64,000 nucleotides of DNA, taken from the NCBI RefSeq assembly GCF_028554725.1, contig NC_071667.1, positions 53,685,501 through 53,749,500 of the forward strand. Reading direction: 5' to 3'. This document shows, piece after piece, positions 50,641-63,313 of the stretch; within the stretch, counting starts at the first letter, position 1; each line of letters starts with the position of its first letter. The DNA comes from Zeugodacus cucurbitae (lineage: Eukaryota; Arthropoda; Insecta; Diptera; Tephritidae). The notes under the pieces are model-generated. The model did no database searches, was not told the origin of the DNA, and saw only the letters and a list, made by a program, of their open reading frames with translations. Both the position numbers and the translations under genes were made by a program.

Positions 50641-51074
50641 AGAGAGCTTATGATAACATATATTTGAGATCTCAAGCATTTTATCGATGGACAACAGTTC
50701 CAATAACTTAACTAAGATGAATACGACAGCTTAATAAAATTCCAAGGCCATATATGTCCTTTTCTTTCATTTTTAATAACCTAACTCCAAAAGAACACTG
50801 CGCTGACTTGGTTAAAACTAATTTGTATGTAAAATGAAAACGAACTATATAGGCAACATTATACTCATTATATCACAAACGTAGTTCCTTATTGCTCCCT
50901 AGATGCTGATGGATTAGATTATTATTGCACTTGAAATAAAGATATCTGCGGTAAATATGTTGAACAAGCGACCAAACGAGCTATACTAGAATCGTATAAA
51001 AAAATTAGGAAACCATCGACTTAAAACAAAATTTAAAGATGGTCGCAGTTCGGTTCGGTCAATATATAATTTAC
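50641..51074. other. Non-coding AT-rich spacer
   Basis: Nothing recognised. Confidence 0.5.
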
Positions 51075-51942
51075 AAACAACTAAGGAAGAACTAAGTTCG
51101 GGTGTAACTGAACACTTTATACTCTCGCAATTTATTGATATTATTTTATTAAGAAAACACACAATTTGACCCATATGTTCGGCATAAAATGCACTAGAAT
51201 AACGAAAATATTCATATATAGTATATGTGAACTCTTTAAACCGAATTCACTCATTTTCACCACAAAGGTACACTGTCTTACATATTAACCGATTTATAAG
51301 GTATCACCGTATTTAAAAAAAAAAAAACCATATTATTAGGTATTTGGGTGCTATGGGAAGTTATGACCGATTTTAACCATGTTTGGTGCAACATGTGTGC
51401 AAGTAGAAGAAAGATATTCCCTCTGAATTAAATTTAATTTTATTTAAAAGATTTACCAACATTTTCGGTGCAAAATTATCCTTTGGTACTGATTTCTTCA
51501 TGCTCGATATCCAGGGCCTGGAAAAGTAATCATCCATTTCGACAATTTTTCCATAAGTGATGCCACACCTGGAATACAGTATCTGTGCAAAGTTTTATTC
51601 TGATATCTTCATTAGTTACTGATGTATATATTATAGAGTGAACAAATCAGATGGAATTCAAACCGACTGCGCCCATTTTCCATTGATCAGGATGTCAAAA
51701 TATTATGTCCCAAATTTCATTGAAAGCGGTAGAGTAGCTTCTGAGATTTGGTTTTTGACCCATAAATCGGCGAAAACATTTTTTGGGGCGGACCACGCTC
51801 ATTTAAAAAAAAAAAAATCCAAAGATGCCGTTCCCTGTGTGATTCGCTGTACTAAATACTACACACATTTGGTAAGCGTGGCAGTGGTGCGATAAGTGAA
51901 CCAAACAATAATATTCTCTTTGCAACATGTTGCGAGAGTATA
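51075..51942 (-). mobile_element. DINE-1-like Helentron repeat, copy 8, reverse, internally deleted
   Basis: The plus-strand left end is AACTAAGGAAGAACTAAGTT, a hairpin with one mismatch (TTCGGGTGTAACTGAA) and TATACTCTCGCAATTTATTG. The right end is TGTTGCGAGAGTATA (51942). The GTCY array and much of the first half are missing. Confidence 0.82.
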
Positions 51943-54294
51943 AAAATCGATTTTGTTACGATCTTAGACATATGATGATAGAATTGGTAGAATAATGAAA
52001 GAAATACATAGCTTCCCTATGCAATCCGCTATAATGTCGCAAATCGGCTTTACCATATAAAACATGAAATGCGTTTTATCGAATTGTTATTTTTCAAATA
52101 GCCTGACGATGTTGATATTCATATATCCACTTGAAATTGTAGCGTCACAATAACATTATATTGTAAAGTATAAAGTAGTATAAACAATCCACTGCTCTTT
52201 TTTCGGTAAATATATTTGAATTTTTCTTACAAAGTTGTCAATTTGCGAAAACTTTACTAGCCAGTCTAATGTAGATTAGGATCTCTTGTGTGGTATTGTT
52301 AAAAATAACATGGAGCTTTTATGTTAAAATGTCAATATACATTTTTTGTACACTCAAATCGATTTTTAATAAAGCCTTAAACAAGAGAAATCGTATTTCT
52401 TTTCCATTACTCCGAAAAATACATTGTTAAAGTTATGCGTTCGTTGAGAATTCTAGATACAACTAACCCCTTAATAGAGTTTGAATTCATAATAAGACTG
52501 ACATCAAAATTATTGCTAACCGCTTATCGCTTTTTATAAATTCTCCCACGACTTTGATATTTTCAATATAATTAAAAAAATATTTAGTTTGCCAGCTGAA
52601 ACCAATAAAACAACTAACCTCACATATCTTTTATTGTATCCCAAAAGCAGAATCCAGAAGTGTAAAAATATTAATTGCTTAACCAACATTTGTGCCGAAA
52701 ATTATTACAATTTGTTTGGTAGTCAAAATTATTTACACATCTATATTTTTCCAGTTCAATAATTAATATGCGATTGCACAAAAATTATTTGATTGCGCAA
52801 TTGCCAACAACAAATATGCTGTGGTCGCACTTCCGGTTGCATTATAAAATAAAACATTTCTAGGTTATGTTTTATTCACAAACTTCTAAATATTTAATTA
52901 AACGACCACGGAAGCCACAATTCTGTTTAGCTATTTCGAAAATATTTATTTCAGAAAACCAAAAATTGCAAAGAAGCAATTAAAATTTATGGAATATTGT
53001 TTGCAATTGCTAATTCATTTAACTAATCAAATATTCAGCGGTATTGAGGTGTGAAAAGGTTTGAAAAATATTTACAATTCACAATATATGAAAATTAATT
53101 ATTTTTCGAAAAATTATTTAGGGTTATAAAATAAATATTTATATACTTCTATATAGTATATGCAGAGCAACATATTTTTTATTGGAATTTATATATACAT
53201 ATGTATATGTACATATATGTTGTTCGAAATGCATATTCATCAAATTATTATAACCCAAATAGCCAACGAATAAGCAGACGAATGCAAAAATTCCAAAACT
53301 GGTACTCAGTAATTTGCACTCGATTGCCGCAACTTAGACTTTTGAGTGTGCAATTTAACACTTTGGCTGCCGCGTAAGCACTTCGTTGGCGACAAAGTTT
53401 CACAAAACGAATGACAAATCGACGCCACAAGCGCCACAGGGGACTGCAAGTGTCACAGAAATATTTGAACACTCTCATATGTAAATAGAATGCAGGCTTT
53501 ATACATATGCAGATACATTATGATATACTATATATGATGATGACACGAGGACGGTTCGTATAATACTTTCCATTGAAACGAAAAACGAAAATTTTCGAAA
53601 AATTACTCAATACTCTCCTATCCAAACACTTGATCCGGTGATGTTCAAATTTCTTTAAACCATTTGAAAAATAAAATTTCTAGAGTCTGCAAAATAGAAC
53701 GTACAAATCGAGCTGTCTTTATTGATGTCCCACTGCCTGTATCTGGCACCTAATGCACCACATTGACAACTCTAAAATGAGCATTCATAGAATCCAATGT
53801 ATGTATATATATATAGTACATATATCGCCAGCTCATTGATTTCAAACGACAGCTGCATTTTCACCAAATTGGCATATTGACTGCAATGATAACACTATTG
53901 AATGTGGCAGCAATTGAATGGAACTGCAAATGTATTGCTAAATGCAAGGTGTTGAGTGGCAATTTCAGCTAAGTACTCAATTGATGATTATATTTGCATA
54001 TGTTTATCTATTTATAAATACTCTCAAATCCAAATAAATGCGCCGCTGTCAACTGAAAATTAAATAAAGTGTGCAACTATCACAAATAAATATTATTAAT
54101 AATTTATTTTGGCGCTGCATTTTATCGCTCAATTGATTCGCGCAAATTTTGAATAGCAAATTTATTAACAGCGAAAATGGCAACAAACTAAATTGAGGTT
54201 GATTACACCATTGCGGGAGCATAGAAATATCACAGTTCAATATACTAGCAGTCGAATGGACTGGGTATAAACTTAAAGTTTATAACTAGTATGA
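51943..54294. other. Non-coding AT-rich stretch
   Basis: No gene recognised. ATAT and CATA-type runs near 53195 and 53800. ORF 53248-53478 has a Cys/Arg-rich appearance but no recognised domain. Confidence 0.5.
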
Positions 54295-54980
54295 ACATAT
54301 ATTTTCGGTCAAAAATTAGCAACAGACACTGCCATTCTCATGTTCGGTATCTGGGTGCTTGGAACAATATAGTTTTCTACCATTTTTAGAATGATATTGA
54401 TAGATGGTTTCGATATCTTCACTGTTGCTTGATTTATATATAGTAAAGTGAATGAATCGGATGCAGTTCAAAATTGTGTTCTTTGGAAAGTAGGCCGTTT
54501 TACCCGTTTTTCATCCGCAACATCAAGGAAATAGTTTGTAGTTAATGAGATATAGTTTTTGACCCAAAGGTGGGCAAGCCATTTTAATTTTTTTTATGCC
54601 ACTCTGAGCGCAGCTATTCCGTACCATATTATTATTTGCTCCGCTTCGGTTTCGTTCTGAGAAGCTCATATCTTTGCCGACTCATCTGCCTTTAGTTAAC
54701 GAAAATGTTCCTGTGAAGTTTTTTTGCCAGTGAGCTATGATGGAGAAAGGGAAATGTTCACTGAATGCATTGATTTATATAACTTTGGTAGTTTGCTAGA
54801 TATATACAAAAAAGTATTTGAGGCTGGATCAATCAATTTTTCCAAAAAAATCATCTAAATTTGACCCTCCATAGCATGATCCTGTAAGCTAAATTTTTAT
54901 ATTTATATGGCTTTTTTTCTATGACTTAATTCTAGCACTATGTAGCTTTTCGGTTAACGCCATTTTGTGGGCGATCCTAA
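54295..54980 (-). mobile_element. DINE-1-like Helentron repeat, copy 9, very decayed
   Basis: No ends remain. Internal module order still follows the reverse-strand copies: TTTTCGGTCAAAAATTAGC, TGTTCGGTATCTGGGTGCTT, ATATCTTCACTG, GAGATATAGTTTTTGACCCA, GGGCAAGCC and CGCCATTTTGTGGGCG. The oldest copy in the window by divergence. Confidence 0.6.
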
Positions 54981-56625
54981 CGATAGGGTCAGCGTACACC
55001 CGTTAGTTTAAAAATTAGTTTAACATTAGAAGATTCGAAGAAATCCTTATAAATTCTGTTGGTGTTAGGGGTCACAAATTCTTTGATTCACATATTCATT
55101 GAATTATTATTAGCCTAAGATCCAAATTAAAAGATTATTTATTTATAAACTAGTTACAGCTATATACTAGTATACTTGCTAAATGTACCAGGAGAAAAAA
55201 ATATTTAAAATTAATTTTTATTCGTTGGCTTTTATTTGTAAATAACATATATCAATTTTCTTAAATCCGTTGTATAATTATTTTGAAATTCTCCTTTGAC
55301 AGACTTTTCAATTTACATTGCATTTGCTTACCTCTTTTACTGCTGATGGCCCGTTAAGTTTTAATTAGTTGCAATTTGTTATGTAATTTGCGTCAATCAA
55401 TTAAACCACAGAGCAGACAACATCACGTTAAACTTTCTGCTGAGTTGACACTTGCCGAAATCGTTTACTCGTAGAATTGTTGTTTACAATGCGACTGCGG
55501 ATCTTCAAGAGTAAGTAAAATAACAGTCGTTAATATGTATCACATATAAGGGGTATTACTTAAACGGAATAATTTGGGTTTGAAATATCTTTTGTCAAAA
55601 AATAATAAAAAAAATTGCTTACAGCGGTTCCTACGCCAATTATATGTATCCATAATACATATAAATATATATATATATATATATATATCCAAGGGATTTT
55701 CGAAAATAATTTTGTCTTTTTACTTTTAATTAAAATACTAGCTGTTGAACATCAAAGTAGTCATACCCCTTATACACATGAATACTTAATGTGTATGTAA
55801 TTCGCCTTGTGTTTTTTGTATAAACACATTAAATAAAATGTTGACAGGCAAACTTGTTGTTCATCCACTTACAGTGCGCCTTCACGACACCTTCCAACCG
55901 CTCGCCTGAGCCACACACTCTAATGACATTCCATCAAAGGAGAGGAAATTTGTCAAAGTGGTAATAAAATCAGCGCCTGCGAAGAGTGTAGCCAAACATT
56001 AGCACCCAAAGTAAACAGAAACAACAAACAACACGCACTAAAAGTTAACATACTCCAGTTTATTTCTAATTATACATATATGTACATACACACATGTGTA
56101 ACATCCCACACTCACACACACTCATAGAAGCGAACTCGTCGCGTAATCCCCAAACACACTTCCGCCAGCAATGTTGCATGATTTAATGTCGTGCGACAGC
56201 AACAATGTCTCCAGCGTCACAGCCTCCTCCGCACTCCGCCCCTCAACCTGCGCTCAACTGTCGAGATTTATGACAATGTAATGCCTTTTGAAATTCATCA
56301 AACGTGCTGACTGTCACTTTTTTCGCTCGCATCAAATGGTTGTGCCTACTCGTTGCAAAGTGTTGACACTTTTCCTGTCATCGACTTGTCGCTGGTTGAG
56401 GTGTGAGTACGTCTACACTTGTGGGTTGAAATGTTCATACGAGAAGGTTTTTTGTATCATATTCTATATTTAGGAACAGAATTAAAAAGAAATTAAATTT
56501 GCATATTGAGTATGGTTTGAAATAGAGTTGATACGCTCTTGGAAGTCATTGGTTAAACATAAATTAAGTGGACTAGACTTACATGAATGCGGTTCATTCA
56601 GAAAAGCTCAAGACAACATAATATA
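54981..56625. other. Non-coding stretch with a TA microsatellite
   Basis: No gene supported. A (TA)n run at about 55663-55688, and CA/ATGT runs near 56080-56125. ORF 56288-56473 has no motif. Confidence 0.5.
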
Positions 56626-57565
56626 GGGTGATTTTTTAAGAGCTTGATAACTTTTTTAAAAAAAAAAACGCATAAAATTTGCAAAATCTCATCGGTTCTT
56701 TATTTGAAACGTTAGATTGGTTCATGACATTTACTTTTTGAAGATAATTTCATTTAAATGTTGACCGCGGCTGCGTCTTAGGTGGTCCATTCGGAAAGTC
56801 CAATTTTGGGCAACTTTTTCGAGCATTTCGGCCGGAATAGCCCGAATTTCTTCGGAAATGTTGTCTTCCAAAGCTGGAATAGTTGCTGGCTTATTTCTGT
56901 AGACTTTAGACTTGACGTAGCCCCACAAAAAATAGTCTAAAGGCGTTAAATCGCATGATCTTGGTGGCCAACTTACGGGTCCATTTCTTGAGATGAATTG
57001 TTCTCCGAAGTTTTCCCTCAAAATGGCCATAGAATCGCGAGCTGTGTGGCATGTAGCGCCATCTTGTTGAAACCACATGTCAACCAAGTTCAGTTCTTCC
57101 ATTTTTGGCAACAAAAAGTTTGTTAGCATCGAACGATAGCGATCGCCATTCACCGTAACGTTGCGTCCAACAGCATCTTTGAAAAAATACGGTCCAATGA
57201 TTCCACCAGCGTACAAACCACACCAAACAGTGCATTTTTCGGGATGCATGGGCAGTTCTTGAACGGCTTCTGGTTGCTCTTCACCCCAAATGCGGCAATT
57301 TTGCTTATTTACGTAGCCATTCAACCAGAAATGAGCCTCATCGCTGAACAAAATTTGTCGATAAAAAAGCGGATTTCACATTTCGAACCGAACACTGATT
57401 TTGGTAATAAAATTCAATGATTTGCAAGCGTTGCTCGTTAGTAAGTCTATTCATGATGAAATGTCAAAGCATACTGAGCATCTTTCTCTTTGACACCATG
57501 TCTGAAATCCCACGTGATCTGTCAAATACTAATGCATGAAAATCCTAACCTCAAAAAAATCACCC
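56626..57565 (-). mobile_element. DD41D mariner element with internal deletion
   Basis: Both ends read inward as GGGTGATTTTTT (56626 on, and rightmost base 57565), a Tc1/mariner-like terminal pair. The left flank is TA. The right flank has no immediate TA (GTTAG follows). Inside on the minus strand are the first codons of the transposase and, after a deletion, its catalytic C-terminal half. Total 940 bp instead of about 1.2-1.3 kb. Confidence 0.82.
56731..57454 (-). pseudogene. DD41D (rosa-type) mariner transposase, N-terminal domain deleted
   Basis: The natural start is ATG 57454: MNRLTNEQRLQIIEFYYQNQ and CSVRNV, the start of the helix-turn-helix. After this the reading frame is broken by a deletion near 57360. 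The catalytic half remains open as 206 residues (57351-56731, in another frame): FSDEAHFWLNG (first Asp, residue 4), FQQDGATCHT (second Asp, 97), CDLTPLDYFLWG (third Asp, 139). There are 41 residues between the second and third Asp, the DD41D spacing known from the rosa group. The end reads RSRGQHLNEIIFKK. The frame has no stop over 206 codons, so the copy is fairly young, but it lacks its DNA-binding domain. Confidence 0.88.
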
Positions 57566-58256
57566 GTTAGTATATGTCTACATGTATCTACATGGTAACA
57601 ATGAGTCCACTTTTACTTCGTCTATCAACGTGGGATCGATTTTATGAAGACCCTGTCATATCATAAATTCATGTGTAAAAATGTGCTTGTTGTTAAGCGA
57701 TCGCTAATGGTAAAAAAACTTCCCTTTGTATTTGTATTTAACGCCTCAAGAACGTATGGATCAAGGACATAGAAAAACTACGCTGAAACAATCTCTTTCC
57801 AGATGTCACGTGAAACTAAGTAAATCAACCGGTGCTCAATATCAGTGCCCTCTATATTTTCGAAGTTAAATTACTTTAGAAACGATCTGTTGCAACGCAA
57901 TGTAAGAAACCGACTATACATTTTTCTATTGGTTGCTATCTGTTTTAAAATTTCACTTTCAAAATATACGTTAAGGAAAGCTTAAGAAGGTTGATTGATT
58001 CAAATGTGTTTTGGTGAAAATTAAGTTAAGAAGTGGCAACAGTCATGAAGAGTTTCACTTGGACAGCTAAGAAAGCCAGTCCTTAGTGGTGATAAGTATG
58101 GGTAGAACTATGGATGAGGGTTGTTAGCGGTTTAAAATTTTGATTGAATTAATTTTTATTTGCTTTCATCGATTTTAACCTATAAAATTAAATAGACCGG
58201 CTATAATGATTGAATAGCGTAACAAATCACATCAATATCGTAATAAATAAATAAAG
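57566..58256. other. Non-coding spacer
   Basis: No gene or repeat recognised. Confidence 0.5.
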
Positions 58257-58980
58257 GTGATTCAGATTATTGAATTTATCTGCCAAACTTCTACATTTTC
58301 TAGTCAGCAGGGTTTATCAACATATGTAATTTTAAACGATTTTAAACCAACCAACGCTATACGTGAAATTTCAAGAATACGAAGAGTCACTATTTGGGTT
58401 CCTGACCACTGCGGAATCGCGGGGAATTGTAAGGCTGATGAGCTTGCAAGGAACGACGGACTCACTATTAGAAGCATGGAATCATGTAGGAGCCCCATTG
58501 TCCTACTGGGGTCTGCTATTAGACAGATGGGCTTCGGCTGAGCTGGGTAGGCGCTGGTCATTTACCAATACATGCTTAGTCGCAAGACCCTTCTGGCCTA
58601 AGGTAAACCGCGGTAGGTCTACTGAACTTTTAGGCCTCAGTAAACCTTACCTCTCCTTAGTCGTAGGGGTTCTTAATGACCATTGTCCCATTGGGATCCC
58701 CACTGTTAAGTTAAAATCTTACCGGATGCTAGCTGTAGAAGCTGCATGAAGGAGGATGTGGTGGAATCGTCTCATCATTTTCTTCTGGAATGTCCCGCCT
58801 TTGCGAGATCAAGAAAGAAATTTCTTGGATCTCACTTTTTGCAGATTTGTAGAAGGTTCAGGGCGCTTTGTCGACTCCTAATTGTTAATGTAGGGGGGAT
58901 CCAGGCTTCACAAAGGACTATATTTTAAAGTCTACGTGTGTTTCCCTTTTGGAAACAGCCTTACAACCTAACCTAACCTA
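58257..58980 (+). pseudogene. LOA/I-type non-LTR retrotransposon 3' end
   Basis: RNase H end: RRVTIWVPDHCGIAGNCKAD with ELARNDG (about 58380-58460). Frame changes follow, with the zinc-tail blocks LSLVVGVLNDHCPIGI (about 58650-58697), ILPDASCRSCMKED in a third frame (about 58716-58755), and VVESSHHFLLECPAFARSRK to 58830. The copy ends in CCTAACCTAACCTAA (about 58968-58982), the same tail type as the 31.0-kb copy. 5'-truncated with at least two frameshifts. Confidence 0.83.
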
Positions 58981-60604
58981 AGAGTCACTATTTCGCACTG
59001 TCCATCAAATGTTTATAATCAAACAGGATCGTAGTAATCGCTATGACAATAACAACTCATAAGAAAATTAAGCCAATAATTTGAAAAATAAAAATAAATA
59101 AATAAATAAATTAGCGAATTTCCGCAATTTCTTACTTGTTAATATACAGATCAATATGTACTCTTTGTTTGAACAACACTAATATGACCCGCGGCCATCA
59201 ATTAACATAAAACACAAGCTGATAATTAAATTGCAATTATTTCTAAACATTTACAACTCTTTTAAACGAGTCCAACACAATTATTAGCTTGTTAAACACA
59301 ATGAAAATGCAAAATAAAAATGAAATTTGTTATAAATTCACGCTGTGGGCGCTCAATACTAGATAAACAGCAAAAATAATCGTCAAGCCAAACAACAACA
59401 AAAATAAAGCAAATAGCAGTAATTGCAACTGGCATCGTCAATCAATCAGAGGGTGGCAAATAACGGCTACACCGACAAGCACCGGTTCCAATGGCGGGTT
59501 TGTTGATACTTATTATTATTATTATTTTGTTTTTGTTTTTTGTTGTCGATGCAATAACACCCAACAACCGGCATCACAACAACGGAGGCAAACCGGTTGT
59601 TTACATATTCATTGCCAAACAAATAGCTTTGCCGCTATACACGTGTTGCAACACACAACCTTCGAGCTGCAACAAATCGCGTCAACATGTTGGTATGGCC
59701 GACGAGCAGAAAGCCAAAATTTTGCTTGAAAACACAGTTAAGAGATTAGTCCAATATGATTTCTGCAGTTTGATGTTGAACAACCTGATGTTTGACTTTT
59801 GTCGACTTCGTGGCGAGTACTTCCACTCTGTGGTAATGTTGTCAACACATGCGCAATGTGGTTTTGTAGAGTTTTTGCCGCTTGACTGAACACCGGCCAA
59901 AACAGAGAGTTCACCATCGTCCCCGTTTTTACTTGGCGCTGTGGAACGTAGAGTAAAAGAGCGTAAATGTGGAGTTCTGCAACACACAATTCTTTGGCGC
60001 AACATGTTTAGTGGCTTTAGCAACATTTGTCGAGTTAGTGGAATGTAGAGTGGTAAATTTTAACTTTTAATATTCTTAATGATGTACCATATGTCAAATC
60101 TTCATCCTCCATATCCTTTGAAAATCTGCTCAGATTGCAGACACTAACAGTATAAAGGATCCCTTTAAAAGTACATCCACAAAACCAGATGAATTAACAC
60201 TAGCAGAGCAAAAACTTTTTATCAAAGAGCGTGTCCACTGGTTATCTTTATATCCAGATTCAACTCAATTCACAACTTCAAACATTTTAAGATTTCTCAT
60301 ATTAAAAATATAAGGCCAGCAATTTTGGTAGAATCTTCAAAAACTTCGCCTGCATAAATTAATACACATATTTCTCAGAGAGGTCCCACCAAAATAGCCA
60401 ATAAATCGCTACAACAGAGTGAGGTCAGTTTATAGCTACTAATCAATGAGCTATAGATTTAAATACCATTAAAAAAAATTTAAGCCAATAGAACAAATAT
60501 TTGTCTAATCAGCGTACATTTGTCCATAAAATCTTCTATAGCCGTTCGACGTTTCTTGGTTTAACTGCCAGAAAATTTTAAAGCAAACTTTAACCTTTTA
60601 GAAA
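58981..60604. other. Non-coding stretch
   Basis: No gene supported. An AATA run lies near 59090-59110 and an ATT run at about 59508-59525, the latter creating the hydrophobic start of ORF 59491-59889. That ORF (132 codons) has no domain and is not accepted as a gene. Confidence 0.5.
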
Positions 60605-61110
60605 GTAGTCACTGTCGAGAAACGGTCTCAATGAAGTCCTTCTCTACCTGATCTTTCCAACGGAGTGGAGGTCTTCCTCTCCTTCCACCTGTGGGTATAG
60701 TATCGAACACTTTCAAAGCTGGAGTACTTTCGTCCATTCGTACAACATGAGCTAGCCAGAGTAGCCGCTGTCTTTTTACTTGCTGAACGATGTCTATGTC
60801 ATCGAATAACTAGTACAGTTCACCGTTCCACCGTTGCCAATGTCCTAAGGTCCATAAATCTTGCACAAAACCTTTCTCTCGAAAAATCCTAGTGTCGTCT
60901 CATCGGCCACGCTTCTGCACCGTAAAGCAGGACGGGAAAGATAGATAGGATAGAGTTTGATTTTAGTTCATCGAGAGAGACTTTTCAATTGCCTACTCAG
61001 TCCAAAGTAGCACATGTTGGCAAGAGTGATTCTGCGTTGGATTTCGAGGTTGACATTGTGGGAGTTGTTGAAGCTGGTTTCAAGCTAGACGAAAGTATCT
61101 ACAACTTCAA
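60605..61110 (-). pseudogene. RTE-like non-LTR retrotransposon fragment
   Basis: Minus strand, high to low: NFEVVDTFV and RRITLANMCYFGLSRQLKS (about 61110-60985), FERKVLCKIYGP (about 60895-60860), QRLLWLAHVVRMDESTPALK with VFDT (about 60765-60700) and GGRRGRPPLRWKDQVEKD (about 60690-60630). Same family and region as the fragment at 11067-11605. Contains stops and a deletion around the LLYGAEAW block. Confidence 0.83.
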
Positions 61111-62597
61111 AGTTTGTTTGTTTGATTACACGAGATATGGACTTATACATAAGTATAATATCAGGAATTCAATAATCGGCTATTCGTACTTGAAAACTTT
61201 TATGTTGAGCCAAGATTATGTAAGGGTAAGCCATGAGGACTATCTCTGAAGTATTTGATTACTGATTTTTGGAGAACTAAGTAAGAACAAGAAAGAAAGT
61301 CAAACACTGTATATATTGATATATGTTTATATTTTCGTTACATATTTATTGCGTTATAGATATTCATTTAAAGGAAAAAAAACATCGCAGTAAGACGTCA
61401 TAATCACCATAGACAACCCGCATTATCACATATCTGCAGACGGTGAATGATAAATGTAGTAGAAAGCGAAAAAAAGGAAAATGAATCAAAATAAACCGTT
61501 CAAAAGCATAAAATTGGAATTTCTCGGAACAAATCAACGAAATTTCGGTTTTTATTGCAGCCAGCTGCACCCAATTGCTTCCGCCATACACCTCCTCCGA
61601 GGACAACCAATCTTTGGCGAGCCGGACAGGCCGTCCACTCGACCAGCTGCATACAATTGCAATATTGCTGGCGGCGAATTGAGCTTGATTTGAGAGTTCG
61701 CACACGCCAAACTAAAGATACCCAACTAAATCTAAGCGCTCATAGCCCAACCATTTGTGCGGTTGTGTGTCCGTAGCACACTTCTAACACCGCTCACAGG
61801 CCAAGCACAGTTCGTCGCGCCGTTTGGCTATAAAATTCCGAACATTAACGAAAATTTATCTACTCTAATTTAACCTAAATTCCAGTCATAAAAATATATC
61901 AGGGTGTATGTGCGGATGTGCATGGCCAACGATTCGACATGGTCGCGCAAAAACTAAACTACGAAAGAGTGGTGGCGTGGATGCAACTCGGTCTGCTGCA
62001 GTGCGAGTACAACTGTTGACTGTTTTTGCGCATGCGCACCCACTGCTAGTCTTTTTGGCTGAAGTGCTGGCCACTGCCCATGAACGTAATTTTCTAGGTT
62101 ATTATAGTGATTGTTTTGTTTACGTGTCTAGTTGTTGTTGTCGTTGTGTGTACAATGTTGTTGCGGGTTTTTGTTTCCGACTTTTGTGCGCTACAAATCA
62201 ATTCAGCCTCGCCTTAATCTTCTGACGTCCGATACCTGATGTCTGCTTTTCCTTAGCCTTTCACTAAATGTTCGCCGTTGCTAAAGTCATTACAATGTTC
62301 TTGTTGTAGTAAACTTCGATTTTTCACTCCAGCTTTAAGATTTGCTTTCTTTTACAACTGAATAAAATTAGCTAAGTGAAAAGAATCGAATGGACATTGA
62401 AAATTTGACACCATATCTGTAGTTGAGTGAATTAAATAAAAGAATACAAAACAATCGTTTAATCGTAAGAGTCCAAGACCACACACTCGTTGCTTCAAAT
62501 GTCTTAATACTATTTATTCATATTCGTATTTATGGGATCTCTAACAGTAGCAAGCAATGAACATAAATTCTTTACTAATTTCCATCAGTTGTGTTAA
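61111..62597. other. Stretch without a confirmed gene; possible unrecognised exons
   Basis: ORFs on both strands at 61364-61705 and a plus-strand ORF at 61908-62225 lie in DNA of higher GC content than most of the window. I recognise no domain and no splice structure. Given the gene-like pieces just downstream, exons here cannot be excluded. Confidence 0.4.
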
Positions 62598-63134
62598 AAC
62601 ACTCTCTCATTTCGTGACTGTAGAAATAGCAGGGATCCATTTACCCCTACATCACCCGACGAATCTGCTCCAGAGAAGACGAAGAAAGTCTCCATCTCGA
62701 TGCGCGAAAAAGCTGAGGCAGGCAATACAAAATAGATGCTGTGTTTCGAAATCTGGATTCACTTGTATTCATCTGAGACCAAGGAACAGTCGAAAATTTG
62801 GACTTGACCCGACTAACCGGCTTGGAAGAAGACGAAACTGGTCTATCGTCCAAGTTTTCTGGGATTCACAAAGTGTCTACATTAACATTCACACACAGAA
62901 CAAAGCCGAATCCCTGGGTCGATAAGGCGAAAAAATGCATAAAAACGACCCATTTGGCCAAGAAACAAGTAGTTGTCAACAACACACCGGCTCACATCAC
63001 CACCGGCTCACATCACCACCGTCTCCCCGACCGAATTGGTTGAACTAGTTTACGAACTGCATACCGAACCACCGAATTTTCCAAAACTGCAAGAAACAGT
63101 ATTTTTGAGACAAGTTTCCCCTGTCGGGAAATAA
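62598..63134 (+). pseudogene. Broken coding unit of unknown family, three lesions
   Basis: Protein-like text runs through changing frames. The first part reads SRDPFTPTSPDESAPEKTKK then SISMREKAEAGN (about 62628-62730). A shift near 62730 leads to KIDAVFRNLDSLVFI, a TGA (62774-62776), then DQGTVENLDLTRLTGLEEDE and a Lys-rich stretch up to NNTPAHITT (about 62992). A 16-bp tandem duplication (62985-63016) then shifts the frame. Beyond it PTELVELVYELHTEPPNFPK and FLRQVSPVGK run to TAA 63132-63134, overlapping AATAAA. Charged and low in hydrophobics; no family recognised. It converges on the receptor gene 175 bp away. Several lesions in one kilobase suggest a pseudogene, but sequencing errors remain possible. 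Confidence 0.55.
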
Positions 63135-63307
63135 ATCATATTTTTAAATTTAACTTAACTCAAAACACAAACTTTATTCATTCCAAAATGTGGAGTAGTT
63201 ATATATATCCAAAGTTATTAAGAGTTAGAAAGCTACAATACCATTATAAATTAAATAATATTTATATTTTTTTGATTATCAACGATTAAATAAAATATAA
63301 ATATGGT

Positions 63308-63313
63308 GTTTAT
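63308..63313 (-). promoter_or_regulatory. Polyadenylation signal AATAAA of the receptor gene
   Basis: The minus strand reads GAATAAACACC with the hexamer overlapping the stop codon. More AT-rich sequence follows. Confidence 0.55.

Noticed and set aside
59491..59889. 132-codon ORF with a hydrophobic start resembling a signal peptide
   Set aside because: The hydrophobic start is an ATT/TTG simple repeat and the remainder has no recognisable domain or conserved pattern.
61908..62225. 105-codon Cys/Val-rich ORF
   Set aside because: Looks like GTT-repeat-derived sequence with an opposing ORF; not enough to call a gene, though an exon nearby cannot be excluded.
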